A stretch of DNA of 64,000 nt. Source: Halothiobacillus sp. (lineage in GTDB: Bacteria > Pseudomonadota > Gammaproteobacteria > Halothiobacillales > Halothiobacillaceae). A program made the translations under genes and the position numbers. Location of the stretch: positions 1 through 64,000 of the forward strand of contig JAGXHU010000072.1 in NCBI GenBank assembly GCA_024636015.1, written 5' to 3'. Of this stretch, positions 35,100-44,971 are shown piece after piece. Numbering within the stretch: the stretch's first letter is position 1; the number at the start of each line of letters is the position of its first letter. A model generated the notes under the pieces. That model was given only the letters and a program-made list of their open reading frames with translations, ran no database searches and was not told the origin of the DNA.

Positions 35100-35960
35100 A
35101 TGACACAGGTTTATTTCAACGGCCACTGGGTTGCGCCGGAACAGGCCCAGATCTCCGTATTCGATCGCGGGTTCTTGTTCGGCGATGGCGTCTACGAGGT
35201 GATTCCGGCCTTTGCGGGTCGATTGTTCGGTTTGGACGAACATCTGGATCGCTTGGGTCGGAGTCTCGATCAAATTGATATTGCCGACCCCCTGACTCGG
35301 GATGAATGGTTCGCAATTATCAAACGCTTGATCAGCGAATGTGCGAGCCCGGATGTCTCGGTTTATATTCAGGTGACCCGTGGAACCGCCGCGAAACGGG
35401 ATCATGCCTATCCGAATCCAGCCGTGGCCCCGACCGTTCTGGTTAGTGGCAGCCCGATGGCTGCATTGTCCGAGGCAATCCGCCGCGACGGGGCTCAGGC
35501 GATTACGGTGCCGGATATTCGCTGGTCACGTTGCGATATCAAGAGCATTAATCTGCTGCCCAATATTATGGCGCGCCAGCAGGCCGTCGCAGCGGGGGCC
35601 AGCGAGGCCATCCTGGTGCGCGATGGTCTGGCGTTGGAAGGCGCAGCATCCAACCTGTTCGCGGTGATCGACGATGAGTTGCTGACTGCACCGATTGGGC
35701 CGCATATTCTGGGTGGGATAACCCGTCAGAAGTTATTGGACATGATCCGAGGCCAGGGCCAGATCCCCGTGCTTGAAGTGCCGATTCCGTTCGATCGGCT
35801 GTTTGACGCCACGGAAGTGTTTGTGACCAGCTCCACCCGCGACCTGTTGCCGATTACACGGATAAACGATCATCCGGTTGGCGCGGGGCGGATTGGTCCG
35901 GTTTGGACCGCCCTGAATCAGGCATTTCAGCAACTCAAGACCGTACAGGTGTCGCCATGA
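35100..35960 (+). CDS. dat: D-amino-acid transaminase (class IV PLP enzyme)
   Basis: 286 residues, fold type IV aminotransferase. The N-terminal YFNGHWV and FDRGFLFGDGVYEVI, the PLP-binding Lys in RCDIKSINLLPNI and EGAASNLFAV are typical of D-alanine aminotransferases rather than branched-chain ones. It would make D-Glu or D-Ala from keto acids for peptidoglycan, which suits its place behind dacA. Branched-chain aminotransferase or ADC lyase activity cannot be excluded. Its stop overlaps the ybeD start. Confidence 0.9.
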   Translation: MTQVYFNGHWVAPEQAQISVFDRGFLFGDGVYEVIPAFAGRLFGLDEHLDRLGRSLDQIDIADPLTRDEWFAIIKRLISECASPDVSVYIQVTRGTAAKRDHAYPNPAVAPTVLVSGSPMAALSEAIRRDGAQAITVPDIRWSRCDIKSINLLPNIMARQQAVAAGASEAILVRDGLALEGAASNLFAVIDDELLTAPIGPHILGGITRQKLLDMIRGQGQIPVLEVPIPFDRLFDATEVFVTSSTRDLLPITRINDHPVGAGRIGPVWTALNQAFQQLKTVQVSP

Positions 35961-36295
35961 ATGAATTTTTGACCGATAAGGATTTGGCCGAACAACAGCA
36001 CACCGAGGCCGTCCAGGTCGAGGAAGCCGAACTGGAGCGGGAAACGCTGATTGAATTCCCGTGCCAGTTTCCCATCAAGATCATGGGACCAGCGACCGAC
36101 GCGTTCATGACGGATATCCGTGCTGTCGTCGAATTGCATGCGTCGGGCTTACCGGAGTCCGCCTGGAAGATCCGGGCAAGCGCCCAGGGCAATTTCGTGG
36201 GCATGACCGTGACGATCGAGGCCATCTCGCAAAGCCAGCTGGACGCAATTTACCGCGGGATTACCGCCCACCCCGACGTCAAGATGTGTCTCTGA
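35957..36295 (+). CDS. ybeD: YbeD/DUF493 family protein
   Basis: 112 residues, slightly longer than E. coli YbeD because of an acidic N-terminal stretch of about 25 residues rich in Glu. The rest ([13 protein letters not shown] ... [14 protein letters not shown]) has the alpha/beta ACT-like layout of the family. Function unknown; ybeD lies between dacA and lipB in E. coli as well. Starts in the dat stop (ATGA), and lipB follows 7 bases later. Confidence 0.92.
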   Translation: MNEFLTDKDLAEQQHTEAVQVEEAELERETLIEFPCQFPIKIMGPATDAFMTDIRAVVELHASGLPESAWKIRASAQGNFVGMTVTIEAISQSQLDAIYRGITAHPDVKMCL

Positions 36296-36302
36296 GGCGA
36301 TT

Positions 36303-36938
36303 GTGTCGGTTGAGCCTCAATCGGTTTTTCGTGATCTGGGTATCGACTGCGATTATGTTGATATTGCCCAACGGATGGTCGAGTTCACCCAGGCGCGGGA
36401 TGCAGACACGCCGGACGAGTACTGGTGCCTGACCCACGCGCCTGTGTTTACCCAGGGTCTGAACGGCCAACCGGAGCACCTGTTGAATCCCGGGCCGATT
36501 CCGGTGATCACCTCAGACCGGGGGGGGCAGGTGACCTACCATGGACCGGGGCAACTGGTGCTCTATACCCTGGTGGATCTGGCGCGAAGAAAACTCGGTG
36601 TGCGTGATTGGGTCATAATGCTGGAGCAGTCGGTCATCGATGTGCTGGCGATGAACGGTGTGATGGCCGAGCGACGATCCGGTGCCCCCGGCGTGTATGT
36701 GGCCGAAGCCAAGATTGCGGCCCTGGGGCTTAAGGTCCGGCAAGGCCGCTGTTATCATGGTCTATCCTTCAATATCGATATGGATCTGACGCCGTTTGAC
36801 CGGATCAATCCTTGCGGGATAGCACGGTTGCCCGTCACGCAATTACGCGACGAACTGATCGTGCCTTCGGACGCGTCCTTGTCCATTGACGGGATTGGCC
36901 GAGCCCTCGTCCAACTGTTAACCGCTGGGCGGGCTTGA
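36303..36938 (+). CDS. lipB: Octanoyltransferase LipB
   Basis: Moves octanoate from acyl-carrier protein to lipoyl domains, the first step of lipoate assembly. 211 residues with the signature [12 protein letters not shown] (73-84), catalytic K137 (AEAKIAALG) and C171 (PCGIARLP). GTG start with GAGG a few bases upstream. lipA follows 60 bases later. The lipoyl acceptors likely include GcvH encoded at 50.5 kb. Confidence 0.97.
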   Translation: MSVEPQSVFRDLGIDCDYVDIAQRMVEFTQARDADTPDEYWCLTHAPVFTQGLNGQPEHLLNPGPIPVITSDRGGQVTYHGPGQLVLYTLVDLARRKLGVRDWVIMLEQSVIDVLAMNGVMAERRSGAPGVYVAEAKIAALGLKVRQGRCYHGLSFNIDMDLTPFDRINPCGIARLPVTQLRDELIVPSDASLSIDGIGRALVQLLTAGRA

Positions 36939-36998
36939 GCCTCTCGCACCCGCCCACTATGGGCGCTGCCATTTTGTCTCCCTTATTCAGAGCAACTT

Positions 36999-38009
36999 AT
37001 GTCCGATAATTCTCTCCCTTCTCTGGAACAATTCTTGGAGCGACCGACCCCCGCCATGCGTTCGGCGGACAAGGTGTCGCGCATTCCGGTGAAAATTGAA
37101 CCGACGGTGGTGATGCCCCGTAAACCGGCGTGGATCCGTGCCCGGCCACAGGGCGGTGCGCAGGTTCAGCGTCTCAAGAAAATTCTCCGTGATCAGGGAT
37201 TGCATACCGTCTGTGAGGAGGCCAACTGCCCGAATTTGGGGGAGTGCTTCGACAGTGGCACGGCAACCTTCATGATCCTCGGTGATATCTGCACACGCCG
37301 CTGTCCGTTCTGCGATGTGGCCCACGGCAAGCCGCGCCCGGTAGATGCCGATGAGCCTGCGCGACTGGCAGAAACCGTGGCTGCGATGGGGCTCAACTAT
37401 GTGGTGATTACCTCGGTCGACCGGGACGATCTGCGCGATGGCGGCGCGGCCCATTTTGCAGCCGTGATTCGCGCCTTGCGTGATCGCTGCCCGGATCTCA
37501 CTATCGAGATTCTGACCCCGGATTTCCGGGGGCGGGAAAGTGTCGCCATCGAGATCCTTGCCAATGAACCACCCGATGTCTTTAACCATAATCTTGAAAC
37601 GGTGCCATCGCTGTATCGTGCCGCTCGCCCCGGGGCGGATTACGCCGGTTCGCTTCAGTTGCTGGCGACCATGAAAGCGCGTTGCCCAAATGTACCGACT
37701 AAGTCTGGCCTGATGCTGGGGCTGGGTGAAACCGATGAACAATTGCTGGCCGTATTGGCGGACCTGCGTGCCCATCAGGTGGATATGTTGACCCTCGGGC
37801 AATATCTGCAGCCCTCGCTCAACCACCTTCCGGTGAAACGGTTTGTGACCCCGGAGCAGTTTGCGCAACTGGGTCGCGAGGCCGAAGCCATGGGGTTCAG
37901 CCACGTCGCCAGCGGGCCGATGGTGCGCTCTTCCTATCATGCCGATCAGGGTGGCCGTGCGGCCCTGGATCACGTGGCGTCAGTTCAGGTTTCCACGGGG
38001 ACAAAATGA
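36999..38009 (+). CDS. lipA: Lipoyl synthase LipA
   Basis: Radical-SAM enzyme that inserts two sulfur atoms into octanoyl groups. 336 residues. The auxiliary cluster ligands C72, C77 and C83 ([12 protein letters not shown]) and the radical-SAM cluster ligands C98, C102 and C105 (CTRRCPFC) are all present, as is the C-terminal RSSYHA-like motif that supplies a Ser ligand. The stop overlaps the MazG-like start by 4 bases. Confidence 0.98.
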   Translation: MSDNSLPSLEQFLERPTPAMRSADKVSRIPVKIEPTVVMPRKPAWIRARPQGGAQVQRLKKILRDQGLHTVCEEANCPNLGECFDSGTATFMILGDICTRRCPFCDVAHGKPRPVDADEPARLAETVAAMGLNYVVITSVDRDDLRDGGAAHFAAVIRALRDRCPDLTIEILTPDFRGRESVAIEILANEPPDVFNHNLETVPSLYRAARPGADYAGSLQLLATMKARCPNVPTKSGLMLGLGETDEQLLAVLADLRAHQVDMLTLGQYLQPSLNHLPVKRFVTPEQFAQLGREAEAMGFSHVASGPMVRSSYHADQGGRAALDHVASVQVSTGTK

Positions 38010-38416
38010 AGCCAGTGTCGGCCTTCGACAAGGTTGCCGAGGATGCGCCAGCCCTGGATCGTGCTGAGCAGTTGCAGGAAGCGGCCGCTTCGGTCGGTTT
38101 TGATTGGCCTGACGTGGCTGCTGTTTGGGAAAAGGTGCGCGAAGAGATCGCAGAACTGGACGAGGCACTGGCTTCCGATCAGCGGTCGGAGATTCAGGAT
38201 GAATTGGGCGATGTTCTGTTTGCCCTGGTGAATCTGGTGCGCAAGGCCGGCCTGGATCCAGCCGTTGCCCTCGAATCGACCAACCGGAAATTCGTCCGCC
38301 GTTTTCAGGCAATGGAACGAGCGGCCTGGGCGGAAGGCAGCGATCTGTCGCAGGAGTCACTGGAACGGCAGTTACTGCGTTATCGGCAGGCGAAGGCCGA
38401 ATGCCTTGACCATTAG
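38006..38416 (+). CDS. MazG-like nucleotide pyrophosphohydrolase, single domain
   Basis: 136 residues, about half the length of E. coli MazG (which has two such domains). It resembles the C-terminal domain: the metal-binding [10 protein letters not shown] and [16 protein letters not shown] helices (residues about 47-80), then LRKKAGLDPEVAL-like [22 protein letters not shown]. It probably hydrolyses NTPs to NMPs as house-cleaning. Translationally coupled to lipA. A single-domain enzyme can still be active as a dimer or tetramer. Confidence 0.88.
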   Translation: MKPVSAFDKVAEDAPALDRAEQLQEAAASVGFDWPDVAAVWEKVREEIAELDEALASDQRSEIQDELGDVLFALVNLVRKAGLDPAVALESTNRKFVRRFQAMERAAWAEGSDLSQESLERQLLRYRQAKAECLDH

Positions 38417-38558
38417 CATTCCCTTGTTTACCGTACGGCCTCCTTCGGCTGGCAGGTTCTAAACCTCGACCAGACGTGAAGACCGGATTGGCTGTTCGAT
38501 GACGACGCCTATTTCCATCCGGTGGCCATTTATTGCACATCGACGTACGGGAATTTCT

Positions 38559-40088
38559 ATGTTTCATTTGCTGGGCCAGAATAATGCGGGCAACACCCGC
38601 ACGGAGCTTTTGTCAGGCTTGACGGTGGCGCTGGCCTTGGTGCCCGAAGCGGTGGCCTTTGCTCTGGTGGCGCATGTCAGCCCCATCATGGGGTTGTATG
38701 GTGCCTTCATCATGGCCTTGGTGGCCGCCACGTTTGGCGGCCGGCCCGGCATGATTTCTGGTGCGACGGGGGCGACGGCTGTCGTGATCGTCGGGCTGGT
38801 CGTCACGCACGGTGTGCAGTACCTGTTGGCGGCCTTGTTGCTGATGGGGGCAATCCAGATCAGCGTGGGTCTATTGCGACTCGGTAAGTACATCCGGATC
38901 GTGCCTTATCCCGTTTTTCTCGGTTTTGTGAACGGCCTGGCGATTGTGATTTTTCTGGCGCAGCTTGATCACTTCAAGATGAAGGGCGCCGATGGGCAGT
39001 TGCACTGGATTACCGGTCAGCCGCTGGCGATCATGTTTGGCCTGATCGCGGTCACCATGGCAATTGCCCATTTTCTGCCCAAATTCACCAAGGCGGTTCC
39101 GGCCGCACTGGTGGCTATTGTTGTGACCAGTTTGCTGGCAATCGGATTGGGACTGGATACCAAGGATGTGGGCGACCTTTCCTCCATTGCGGGCGATCTG
39201 CCGCAGTTTCATCTTCCTGACTTCCCCTTGACCTGGGACGCCTTTTTGATCGTGCTGCCCTTTTCGTTGGTACTGGCCGGCGTGGGCCTGATCGAGTCCC
39301 TGCTTAGTCTTCAGCTTGTGGACGACCTGACCGAAACACGTGGGCAACCGAATCGCGAATGCATTGCTCAGGGCCTGGGGAATATTACCAGTGGGTTCTT
39401 TGGCGGGATGGGTGGCTGTGCCATGGTGGGGCAGACGATCATCAACGTTGAATCCGGCGGGCGCGGGCGTTTGTCCGGGATGGCCGCTGGGATCTTTCTG
39501 CTGATGTTTATCCTGTTCCTGTCGCCCTGGATCGAAAAAATCCCCATGGCTACATTGGTGGGGATCATGTTCATGGTGGTGATCGGGACCTTCGAATGGG
39601 GGTCGTTGCGGCTGTTCGGCAAGGTGCCGCGGCAGGATATTTTCGTCGGACTGCTGGTCGCGCTCGTCACGGTGCTGACCGATCTGGCGATCGCAGTGAT
39701 TACCGGGGTGGTTGTTTCCGCCCTGGTGTTTGCTTGGGAACATGCTCGTGAACTACGGATTACCCAGGACACCACGCCGGAAGGTAGTCGGATTTACCAT
39801 ATCAAGGGGCCATTGTTTTTCGCGTCAACCGCCAAGTTCGCCGAAGCCTTCGATTTCCGACGGGATCCGAATGATGTGATCCTCGATTTTGCCGAATCGC
39901 GGGTCGTCGATCATTCCGCGCTGGAGGCGATCGACAATCTGGCGGAAAAATACCGCAGTGCAGGCAAGACGCTGCATTTGCGACATTTGTCTCCGGAGTG
40001 CCGAAGTTTGCTGAAAAAGGCGGGTGATCTTGTCGAGGTCAATATCCAGGAAGATCCGCTGTATCACGTGGCGGACGAGGTGCGTTAA
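38559..40088 (+). CDS. SulP-family anion transporter with STAS domain
   Basis: 509 residues: about 10-12 membrane helices (residues 15-410) followed by a cytoplasmic STAS domain (about 420-509). The N-terminal LTVALALVPEAVAFALVAHVSP and the GAFIMALV and GRPGMISGATGA segments are SulP signatures. Substrates in the family include sulfate and bicarbonate. In an autotroph near CO2-fixation genes, bicarbonate is attractive, but the sequence does not settle it and sulfate is equally possible. ATG at 38559 with GGGAA 6 bases upstream. Converges on the diguanylate cyclase gene. Confidence 0.93.
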   Translation: MFHLLGQNNAGNTRTELLSGLTVALALVPEAVAFALVAHVSPIMGLYGAFIMALVAATFGGRPGMISGATGATAVVIVGLVVTHGVQYLLAALLLMGAIQISVGLLRLGKYIRIVPYPVFLGFVNGLAIVIFLAQLDHFKMKGADGQLHWITGQPLAIMFGLIAVTMAIAHFLPKFTKAVPAALVAIVVTSLLAIGLGLDTKDVGDLSSIAGDLPQFHLPDFPLTWDAFLIVLPFSLVLAGVGLIESLLSLQLVDDLTETRGQPNRECIAQGLGNITSGFFGGMGGCAMVGQTIINVESGGRGRLSGMAAGIFLLMFILFLSPWIEKIPMATLVGIMFMVVIGTFEWGSLRLFGKVPRQDIFVGLLVALVTVLTDLAIAVITGVVVSALVFAWEHARELRITQDTTPEGSRIYHIKGPLFFASTAKFAEAFDFRRDPNDVILDFAESRVVDHSALEAIDNLAEKYRSAGKTLHLRHLSPECRSLLKKAGDLVEVNIQEDPLYHVADEVR

Positions 40089-40146
40089 ATCGATCTGCCC
40101 TGCGATCGGTTCACGATCCGGTTGTGGGGGATGTCCGCACGTTTGA

Positions 40147-41403
40147 TTAACCGTCCCAGCAAAGCTGGTCCCGCCCGGATTCCTTGGCGAGATACAGCGC
40201 CTTGTCGGCACGCTCCAGCAGTGATGTCAGGTTAAGGTCACCGGGTTTCGCACAGGTGGCGCCGATGCTCACCGTCATTTGAATCGGTTCACCCGCACCA
40301 ATATTAAAACGCTGGCTTCGTACTTGATGCAGGATGCGGAGGCCGATTTCGTCGGCCTCCGCTGGCGGGGTGTCGTCCATGATCAGGATGAACTCCTCGC
40401 CGCCGATACGTCCGAATAGATCGATGTTTCTGAGTTGCAGCTGAACGGCATCGACGATTTGCTTGAGGAGTTGATCCCCCGCCAAATGGCCATATCGGTC
40501 ATTGATGAACTTGAAAAAATCAAGGTCCAGAATGAATACCGTGAGTGGCTGGTGATGTCGGAGATACCGTTGGTGGGTATGTTCCAGTTGTCCCAGAATG
40601 GTACGCCGATTGGCGATGCCAGTGAGCTCATCGGTGGTCGCTCGCCGCTCAAGTTCGCGCTCGAGTTCGCGTCGTTCGGTGATGTCGCGCCAAATCCCCT
40701 CGACGCCCGCATATTTGCCTTCTTCATCCAAAATGACGGTGCTGCTGATCGAAATATCGATGATCTTGCCGTCCTTGCGGCGCATCTGACCGGGGAAATC
40801 GCGCACAAATCCCTCGCGTAAAATCGTTTCCTTCAACGCTGCCCGGTCAGCGGAGTTTGGGTAAAACTCGGCGGCGGGCCGCCCGATGATTTCCACCGCA
40901 CTAAAACCCAGAACCTGTTTGACGGCAGGGCAGACATACTGGGTAATCCCCTCGGTATCGGTTCGGTAAAACACATCCTGCATGGTATTCATCATGCGCT
41001 GGAACTGTTCGTCGCTTTCGCGCAGTCGGGCCTCCATGGCCGTGCGCTCCGTCATGTCCATAAACGCAGCCAGCAGGCTGATTTCGCCTTGATAGACGTA
41101 GGTCGTGCTGGTCATACCGAGGACCACCAGGTTTCGTTTGCAGGTGTAGATTCGGTACTCGGTTGGGGGGTTTGTGAGCGGGGTTTCCTCGGCGCGGCGT
41201 ACGCGCGCCAGTACGCGCTGCTGGTCCAGCGGATGAATGAATTCATTGATCGAGTGACCGAGAATATCTTCCGGACGGTCTGCTTGAAAGAGTCGGCATG
41301 CGGCCGGATTGGCAAAAACCAGTTTGTCATGGGTCACGATGACTACGCTGACCGGCAGATGGTCGAGTAGATCCAGGGGCAGCTGTAGGGCCCCGTTATT
41401 CAT
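40147..41403 (-). CDS. PAS-domain diguanylate cyclase
   Basis: 418 residues, no membrane segment. Two PAS domains (about 10-120 and 130-250) sense an unknown signal. The C-terminal GGDEF domain (about 255-418) has GGEEF, a catalytically competent variant, preceded at the right spacing by RNID, the RxxD inhibitory site that binds c-di-GMP. It should synthesise c-di-GMP with product inhibition. Transcribed after the GGDEF-EAL gene, with 94 bases between. Confidence 0.94.
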   Translation of the reverse strand: MNNGALQLPLDLLDHLPVSVVIVTHDKLVFANPAACRLFQADRPEDILGHSINEFIHPLDQQRVLARVRRAEETPLTNPPTEYRIYTCKRNLVVLGMTSTTYVYQGEISLLAAFMDMTERTAMEARLRESDEQFQRMMNTMQDVFYRTDTEGITQYVCPAVKQVLGFSAVEIIGRPAAEFYPNSADRAALKETILREGFVRDFPGQMRRKDGKIIDISISSTVILDEEGKYAGVEGIWRDITERRELERELERRATTDELTGIANRRTILGQLEHTHQRYLRHHQPLTVFILDLDFFKFINDRYGHLAGDQLLKQIVDAVQLQLRNIDLFGRIGGEEFILIMDDTPPAEADEIGLRILHQVRSQRFNIGAGEPIQMTVSIGATCAKPGDLNLTSLLERADKALYLAKESGRDQLCWDG

Positions 41404-41497
41404 GAACCCGCGCTTGCCTCTTGCCCGTGGTTACTTCGGCGAAGGGAAGCCGGAGGCCAGGGCTGGACGATTCGTGGTGGGTATTGCGCCTGATCAT

Positions 41498-44400
41498 TTA
41501 CACGGCCCGCTGTGCGTGCAGCAGGTCACCCAACGCCTCTGCACTCATGGGGCGACCGGTGAAATACCCTTGGGACTCCTCGCAGCCCATCTCCTGGAGC
41601 AAGGCAAGTTGTTCGGCATTTTCCACGCCCTCGGCAATGGTGATAAGTCCTAGACTATGTGCCATCGTGATGATGGTATGCACGATGGCGCGGTCTTCGG
41701 GATCTTCCGTCATGTCGCGGACGAAGGACTGATCGATCTTGAGCTTGTAGACCTGGAAGCGCTTGAGTTGACTCAGGGATGAGTAGCCCGTGCCAAAATC
41801 GTCGATCGACAGACGAATCCCCTGTTCCCGGAGGATGGTGATGATCTCGATGGCCGTGGTCGGGTCATCCATGGCGATTCGTTCGGTCAGTTCCAGCTCC
41901 AGGTGTTGGGGTGGGAGCCCGGTTTCCTGCAGGATTTCCAGGATGCGTTGCGACAGATTGGGCTGACGGAACTGAATGGCGGACAGGTTGACGGCAATCA
42001 GGAAGGGGTGGTCGTCGCCCTGGAGCCAGGCTTTGGCCTGCAATGCCGCGGTATGAAGCACCCATTCGCCGATGGGGATGATCTGTCCGTTATCCTCGGC
42101 AATGGGGATGAACTCTGCCGGTGAAATCTGACCGAGTTCCGGGTGGTGCCAGCGCAGGAGTGCTTCGGCACCAATGATGGCCCCGGTCGTGATCTCGATC
42201 TGAGGCTGATACATCAGTTGGAATTGATTGCAGGCGAGCGCCTTGCGCAGCGCACCGTCCAGCCGCATGACTCGGTCGGAGTGTGTCTGCATTTCGGGGG
42301 TGAAGAACCGATAGCCGTTTCGGCCGGCTTGTTTGGCGCGGTACATCGCGATGTCGGCGTGCTTCGAGAGGGTGGCGAAATCCTGGCCGTCGCTGGGATA
42401 CAGGGCGATGCCAATCGACAGGGCGATGGTGAGTTCATGGTGATCGAGGACAAAGGGCTGAACAAATTGATCCTGAAACCGTCGGGCAATTCGTGCCGCA
42501 TGATCGGCATCGCAGTCCGGGAGCGCCAGAATGAACTCATCGCCCCCGTGGCGGGACAGGGTATCTTGAGGCCGCAGCATGCCTTGTAGTCGCCGGGCGA
42601 CCAGGACCAGCAGTTCGTCGCCAATGGCGTGGCCTAACGTGTCGTTGATATTTTTGAAGTGATCGAGATCCAGAAACATCAGGGTCAGGGGCGTTCTGCT
42701 GCGGATGGCATTGGCCAGATCGTATTGAATGTGTTCCTGTAGCAAGATCCGATTGGGCAGTCCGGTGAGCACATCGAAGTGGGATAGCTGAGCGATTCGG
42801 GCTTCATCGTCCTTTTGTCGCGTGATGTCTGTGATGAAACCGGTCCAAACGGTACTGCCGTCCCCTTCCCGGATCGGGAGGGAATTGCCGAACAACCAGT
42901 GCACGCTGCCATCCTCAAAGCACACACGGTACTCGTGCTGCCACGGGCTGAGCTCTCGCTCAGAACGGGTCATCGAGGCGCTGACTCCGGACAGATCGTC
43001 TGGATGGATGCGCGTGAACACAATGCTGGCGTCCTCGACAATGTCTTCTGGCGCCACGCGGTAGATGCTGCGCACCCCATCACTGGAAAACGGGAAGCTG
43101 GAATGCCCATCGGCGCTGAGTTTGTATTCGTACACCATGCCAGGCACGTGAAGCGTGATTTTTTGCAGTCGATCCAGGGCAGCCATGCGTTCACGTTCGG
43201 CGTGGTTTCGTTGTTCGTCACGCTCGAAGTTATCCAGTGCGAAACTGATGTCGATCGCCATTTCGATCAAAAGTTGCTGGGCTGATGCATCAAATGCATT
43301 GATGTCACGGGAATACAGCGAGAATGCCCCAACGACTTGTCCGGCGCGATGTAGCGGAATGGCGGCAGAAGATCGCAAGTCCGCGAGGGCACCCTGTTCG
43401 TGCCACAATTGCGTTCGTGGGTCGTTTTGGAAATCCTGAGACCAATAGGGTTGATTTTCACGTGTGGCCGTACCAATGGGCCCCTGGCTTTCCGGTTTGG
43501 CCGGATCCAGTGAAATACAGAAATTGGTGAGGTAGCCTGTGTCATCGCCGTAGGCAGCAGAGGGTGAAACGCTGTTGGTCTGCTTGTCGATCAGGCCGAT
43601 CCAGGCCATGCTCATGCCACCGAAACGAACGGCATTCAGGCAAATCTGCGCAAAGAGATCCGCCTGATTGTCGCAGCGAACAATCGCTTGATTGCACTGG
43701 CTCAGTGCGGCATACAGTCGGGTGCTTCGGACGATTTGCGTCTCATTTTCCTGTCGGGTGTGTTCAAGTTCGTTCAGCTGCTGCTGGGTTCGGCTGACCC
43801 AATCCAGCACGCTGTTCTTCTGTTTCGGTGTAATAGTAATCGGATGGGTGAAATCCCCGCGGCCAATACGGGCAAGTTGTTGGTGAATCAGGTTGACGGA
43901 GCCGCCCAGCGTGATGTTCAGGGCGCGGTAGGTGCTGATCAGCAGAAACAATAGGGTAAGGGCTAACACAATGAATAACGCACGTAGTTGCTGAGCCGTA
44001 TGTTTGGCCTGGAGTACATATTCGCGGGTGCGTTCTGAAACTTGCTGCATGAACAGGTGAATCAGTTGCAGCGCATTGTCTTTTCCCTCGTAGTAAGCGG
44101 GGGCTTGCAGCAGTGCCAGTGCATCATGCTTGGGGTCAGCCGATAGGGGGTGCTCCGAATCGATCAGCCGAAGTGCTTTGTTATCCCGTTCGTTGAGGGC
44201 GTGAATTTGTACGAGGGCCTTTTCGAGCAGGTCTTGTTCTGCCTGCGTAAAACGGGCTGTTTGAATTTGTTCGGTGAGTGTGTGCTTGGTTTGGCCGGCT
44301 TGGGTCCCCTGAGAAGAAGAGCGGGGCTTGTGGTTCAGATTCCAGCAGGGACTTTCGTACTGCTCGGTAAAAAAGGACGCCTGGTTGCTCAACATGGTCT

Positions 44401-44680
44401 GGATGACTCGATGGCAACTTTTGAACGCAGGATTGCCCGTGGCAATATACGAACGCGCCGTCCGGGTCAGATCGTTGGAGGCTTCGCGCAGTTCGCTGCC
44501 GAGCAGGATGGAGTGCTGCCTGAGATCGTTGGCGCTGCCGATATCCTCTACGGCCTTGGCGTAAACAACAAAAGCGACAGCCAGCACGCAAAACAGGCCG
44601 AAGGTCAGCCAGATGTAACGGGAAAAACTGGTTTTGCTGCGGTAAACATCCATCAGATGCTGGGTGCTCCGTGAGTTCAT
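41498..44680 (-). CDS. Membrane-bound GAF-PAS-GGDEF-EAL c-di-GMP enzyme
   Basis: 1060 residues. Two membrane helices (about 23-43 and 225-245) bracket a periplasmic sensor region with helical character and two Cys. Then come a HAMP-like linker, a GAF domain (about 330-480), a PAS domain (about 500-625), GGDEF (about 630-790) and EAL (about 800-1055). GGDEF is intact with the RPQD inhibitory site five residues upstream. EAL motifs EALLRW, DDFGTGYSSL and KIDQSF are present. It may have both synthase and phosphodiesterase activity, or use one domain for regulation. Confidence 0.94.
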   Translation of the reverse strand: MNSRSTQHLMDVYRSKTSFSRYIWLTFGLFCVLAVAFVVYAKAVEDIGSANDLRQHSILLGSELREASNDLTRTARSYIATGNPAFKSCHRVIQTMLSNQASFFTEQYESPCWNLNHKPRSSSQGTQAGQTKHTLTEQIQTARFTQAEQDLLEKALVQIHALNERDNKALRLIDSEHPLSADPKHDALALLQAPAYYEGKDNALQLIHLFMQQVSERTREYVLQAKHTAQQLRALFIVLALTLLFLLISTYRALNITLGGSVNLIHQQLARIGRGDFTHPITITPKQKNSVLDWVSRTQQQLNELEHTRQENETQIVRSTRLYAALSQCNQAIVRCDNQADLFAQICLNAVRFGGMSMAWIGLIDKQTNSVSPSAAYGDDTGYLTNFCISLDPAKPESQGPIGTATRENQPYWSQDFQNDPRTQLWHEQGALADLRSSAAIPLHRAGQVVGAFSLYSRDINAFDASAQQLLIEMAIDISFALDNFERDEQRNHAERERMAALDRLQKITLHVPGMVYEYKLSADGHSSFPFSSDGVRSIYRVAPEDIVEDASIVFTRIHPDDLSGVSASMTRSERELSPWQHEYRVCFEDGSVHWLFGNSLPIREGDGSTVWTGFITDITRQKDDEARIAQLSHFDVLTGLPNRILLQEHIQYDLANAIRSRTPLTLMFLDLDHFKNINDTLGHAIGDELLVLVARRLQGMLRPQDTLSRHGGDEFILALPDCDADHAARIARRFQDQFVQPFVLDHHELTIALSIGIALYPSDGQDFATLSKHADIAMYRAKQAGRNGYRFFTPEMQTHSDRVMRLDGALRKALACNQFQLMYQPQIEITTGAIIGAEALLRWHHPELGQISPAEFIPIAEDNGQIIPIGEWVLHTAALQAKAWLQGDDHPFLIAVNLSAIQFRQPNLSQRILEILQETGLPPQHLELELTERIAMDDPTTAIEIITILREQGIRLSIDDFGTGYSSLSQLKRFQVYKLKIDQSFVRDMTEDPEDRAIVHTIITMAHSLGLITIAEGVENAEQLALLQEMGCEESQGYFTGRPMSAEALGDLLHAQRAV

Positions 44681-44795
44681 GAAACCTGGTAACCGGGCAG
44701 GGTTAATGAATTCATTATTTTAGAATTAGTTGCATGAAGACTAACATGCCCATTTGTTTTATTGATGAAAGTTAGCACCGGGGGCGTCATTGCGC

Positions 44796-44846
44796 GATAT
44801 GGCGCCATCACAGAAGGAATACGATATGTCGCCACCACAGAAGGAA
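44796..44846. repeat. Two tandem copies of a 24-base repeat, period 27
   Basis: Copies at 44796-44819 and 44823-44846 begin GATATG and end CACAGAAGGAA, differing at two positions. They lie in the 291-base gap upstream of the c-di-GMP enzyme gene. No protein need be involved; the minus-strand 85-codon frame across them is not convincing. Confidence 0.6.
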
Positions 44847-44904
44847 GTGGATCGTGAGGCGATTTGCCAGGGTTTTCGGTGAAATTAGGGCGAATGTAGA
44901 TCGT

Positions 44905-44935
44905 CTTGTCGACCTGAGTTGCTCGGATCGACAAG
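44905..44935. repeat. 8-bp inverted repeat after the nitroreductase gene
   Basis: Perfect arms CTTGTCGA and TCGACAAG are separated by 15 bases, 37 bases beyond the nitroreductase stop. There is no T run, so it is a weak terminator candidate or a protein-binding site. Confidence 0.3.
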
Positions 44936-44971
44936 GGCAGATCAGAGGTGGGCGAGCACCCTCATGCCCGG

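Noticed and set aside
38559-40088. Naming the SulP protein as a bicarbonate transporter
   Set aside because: The family also moves sulfate and other anions, and no residue I can see decides the substrate.
44677-44934. 85-codon minus-strand frame upstream of the GGDEF-EAL gene
   Set aside because: It spans a tandem repeat, has no ribosome binding site and resembles no family.
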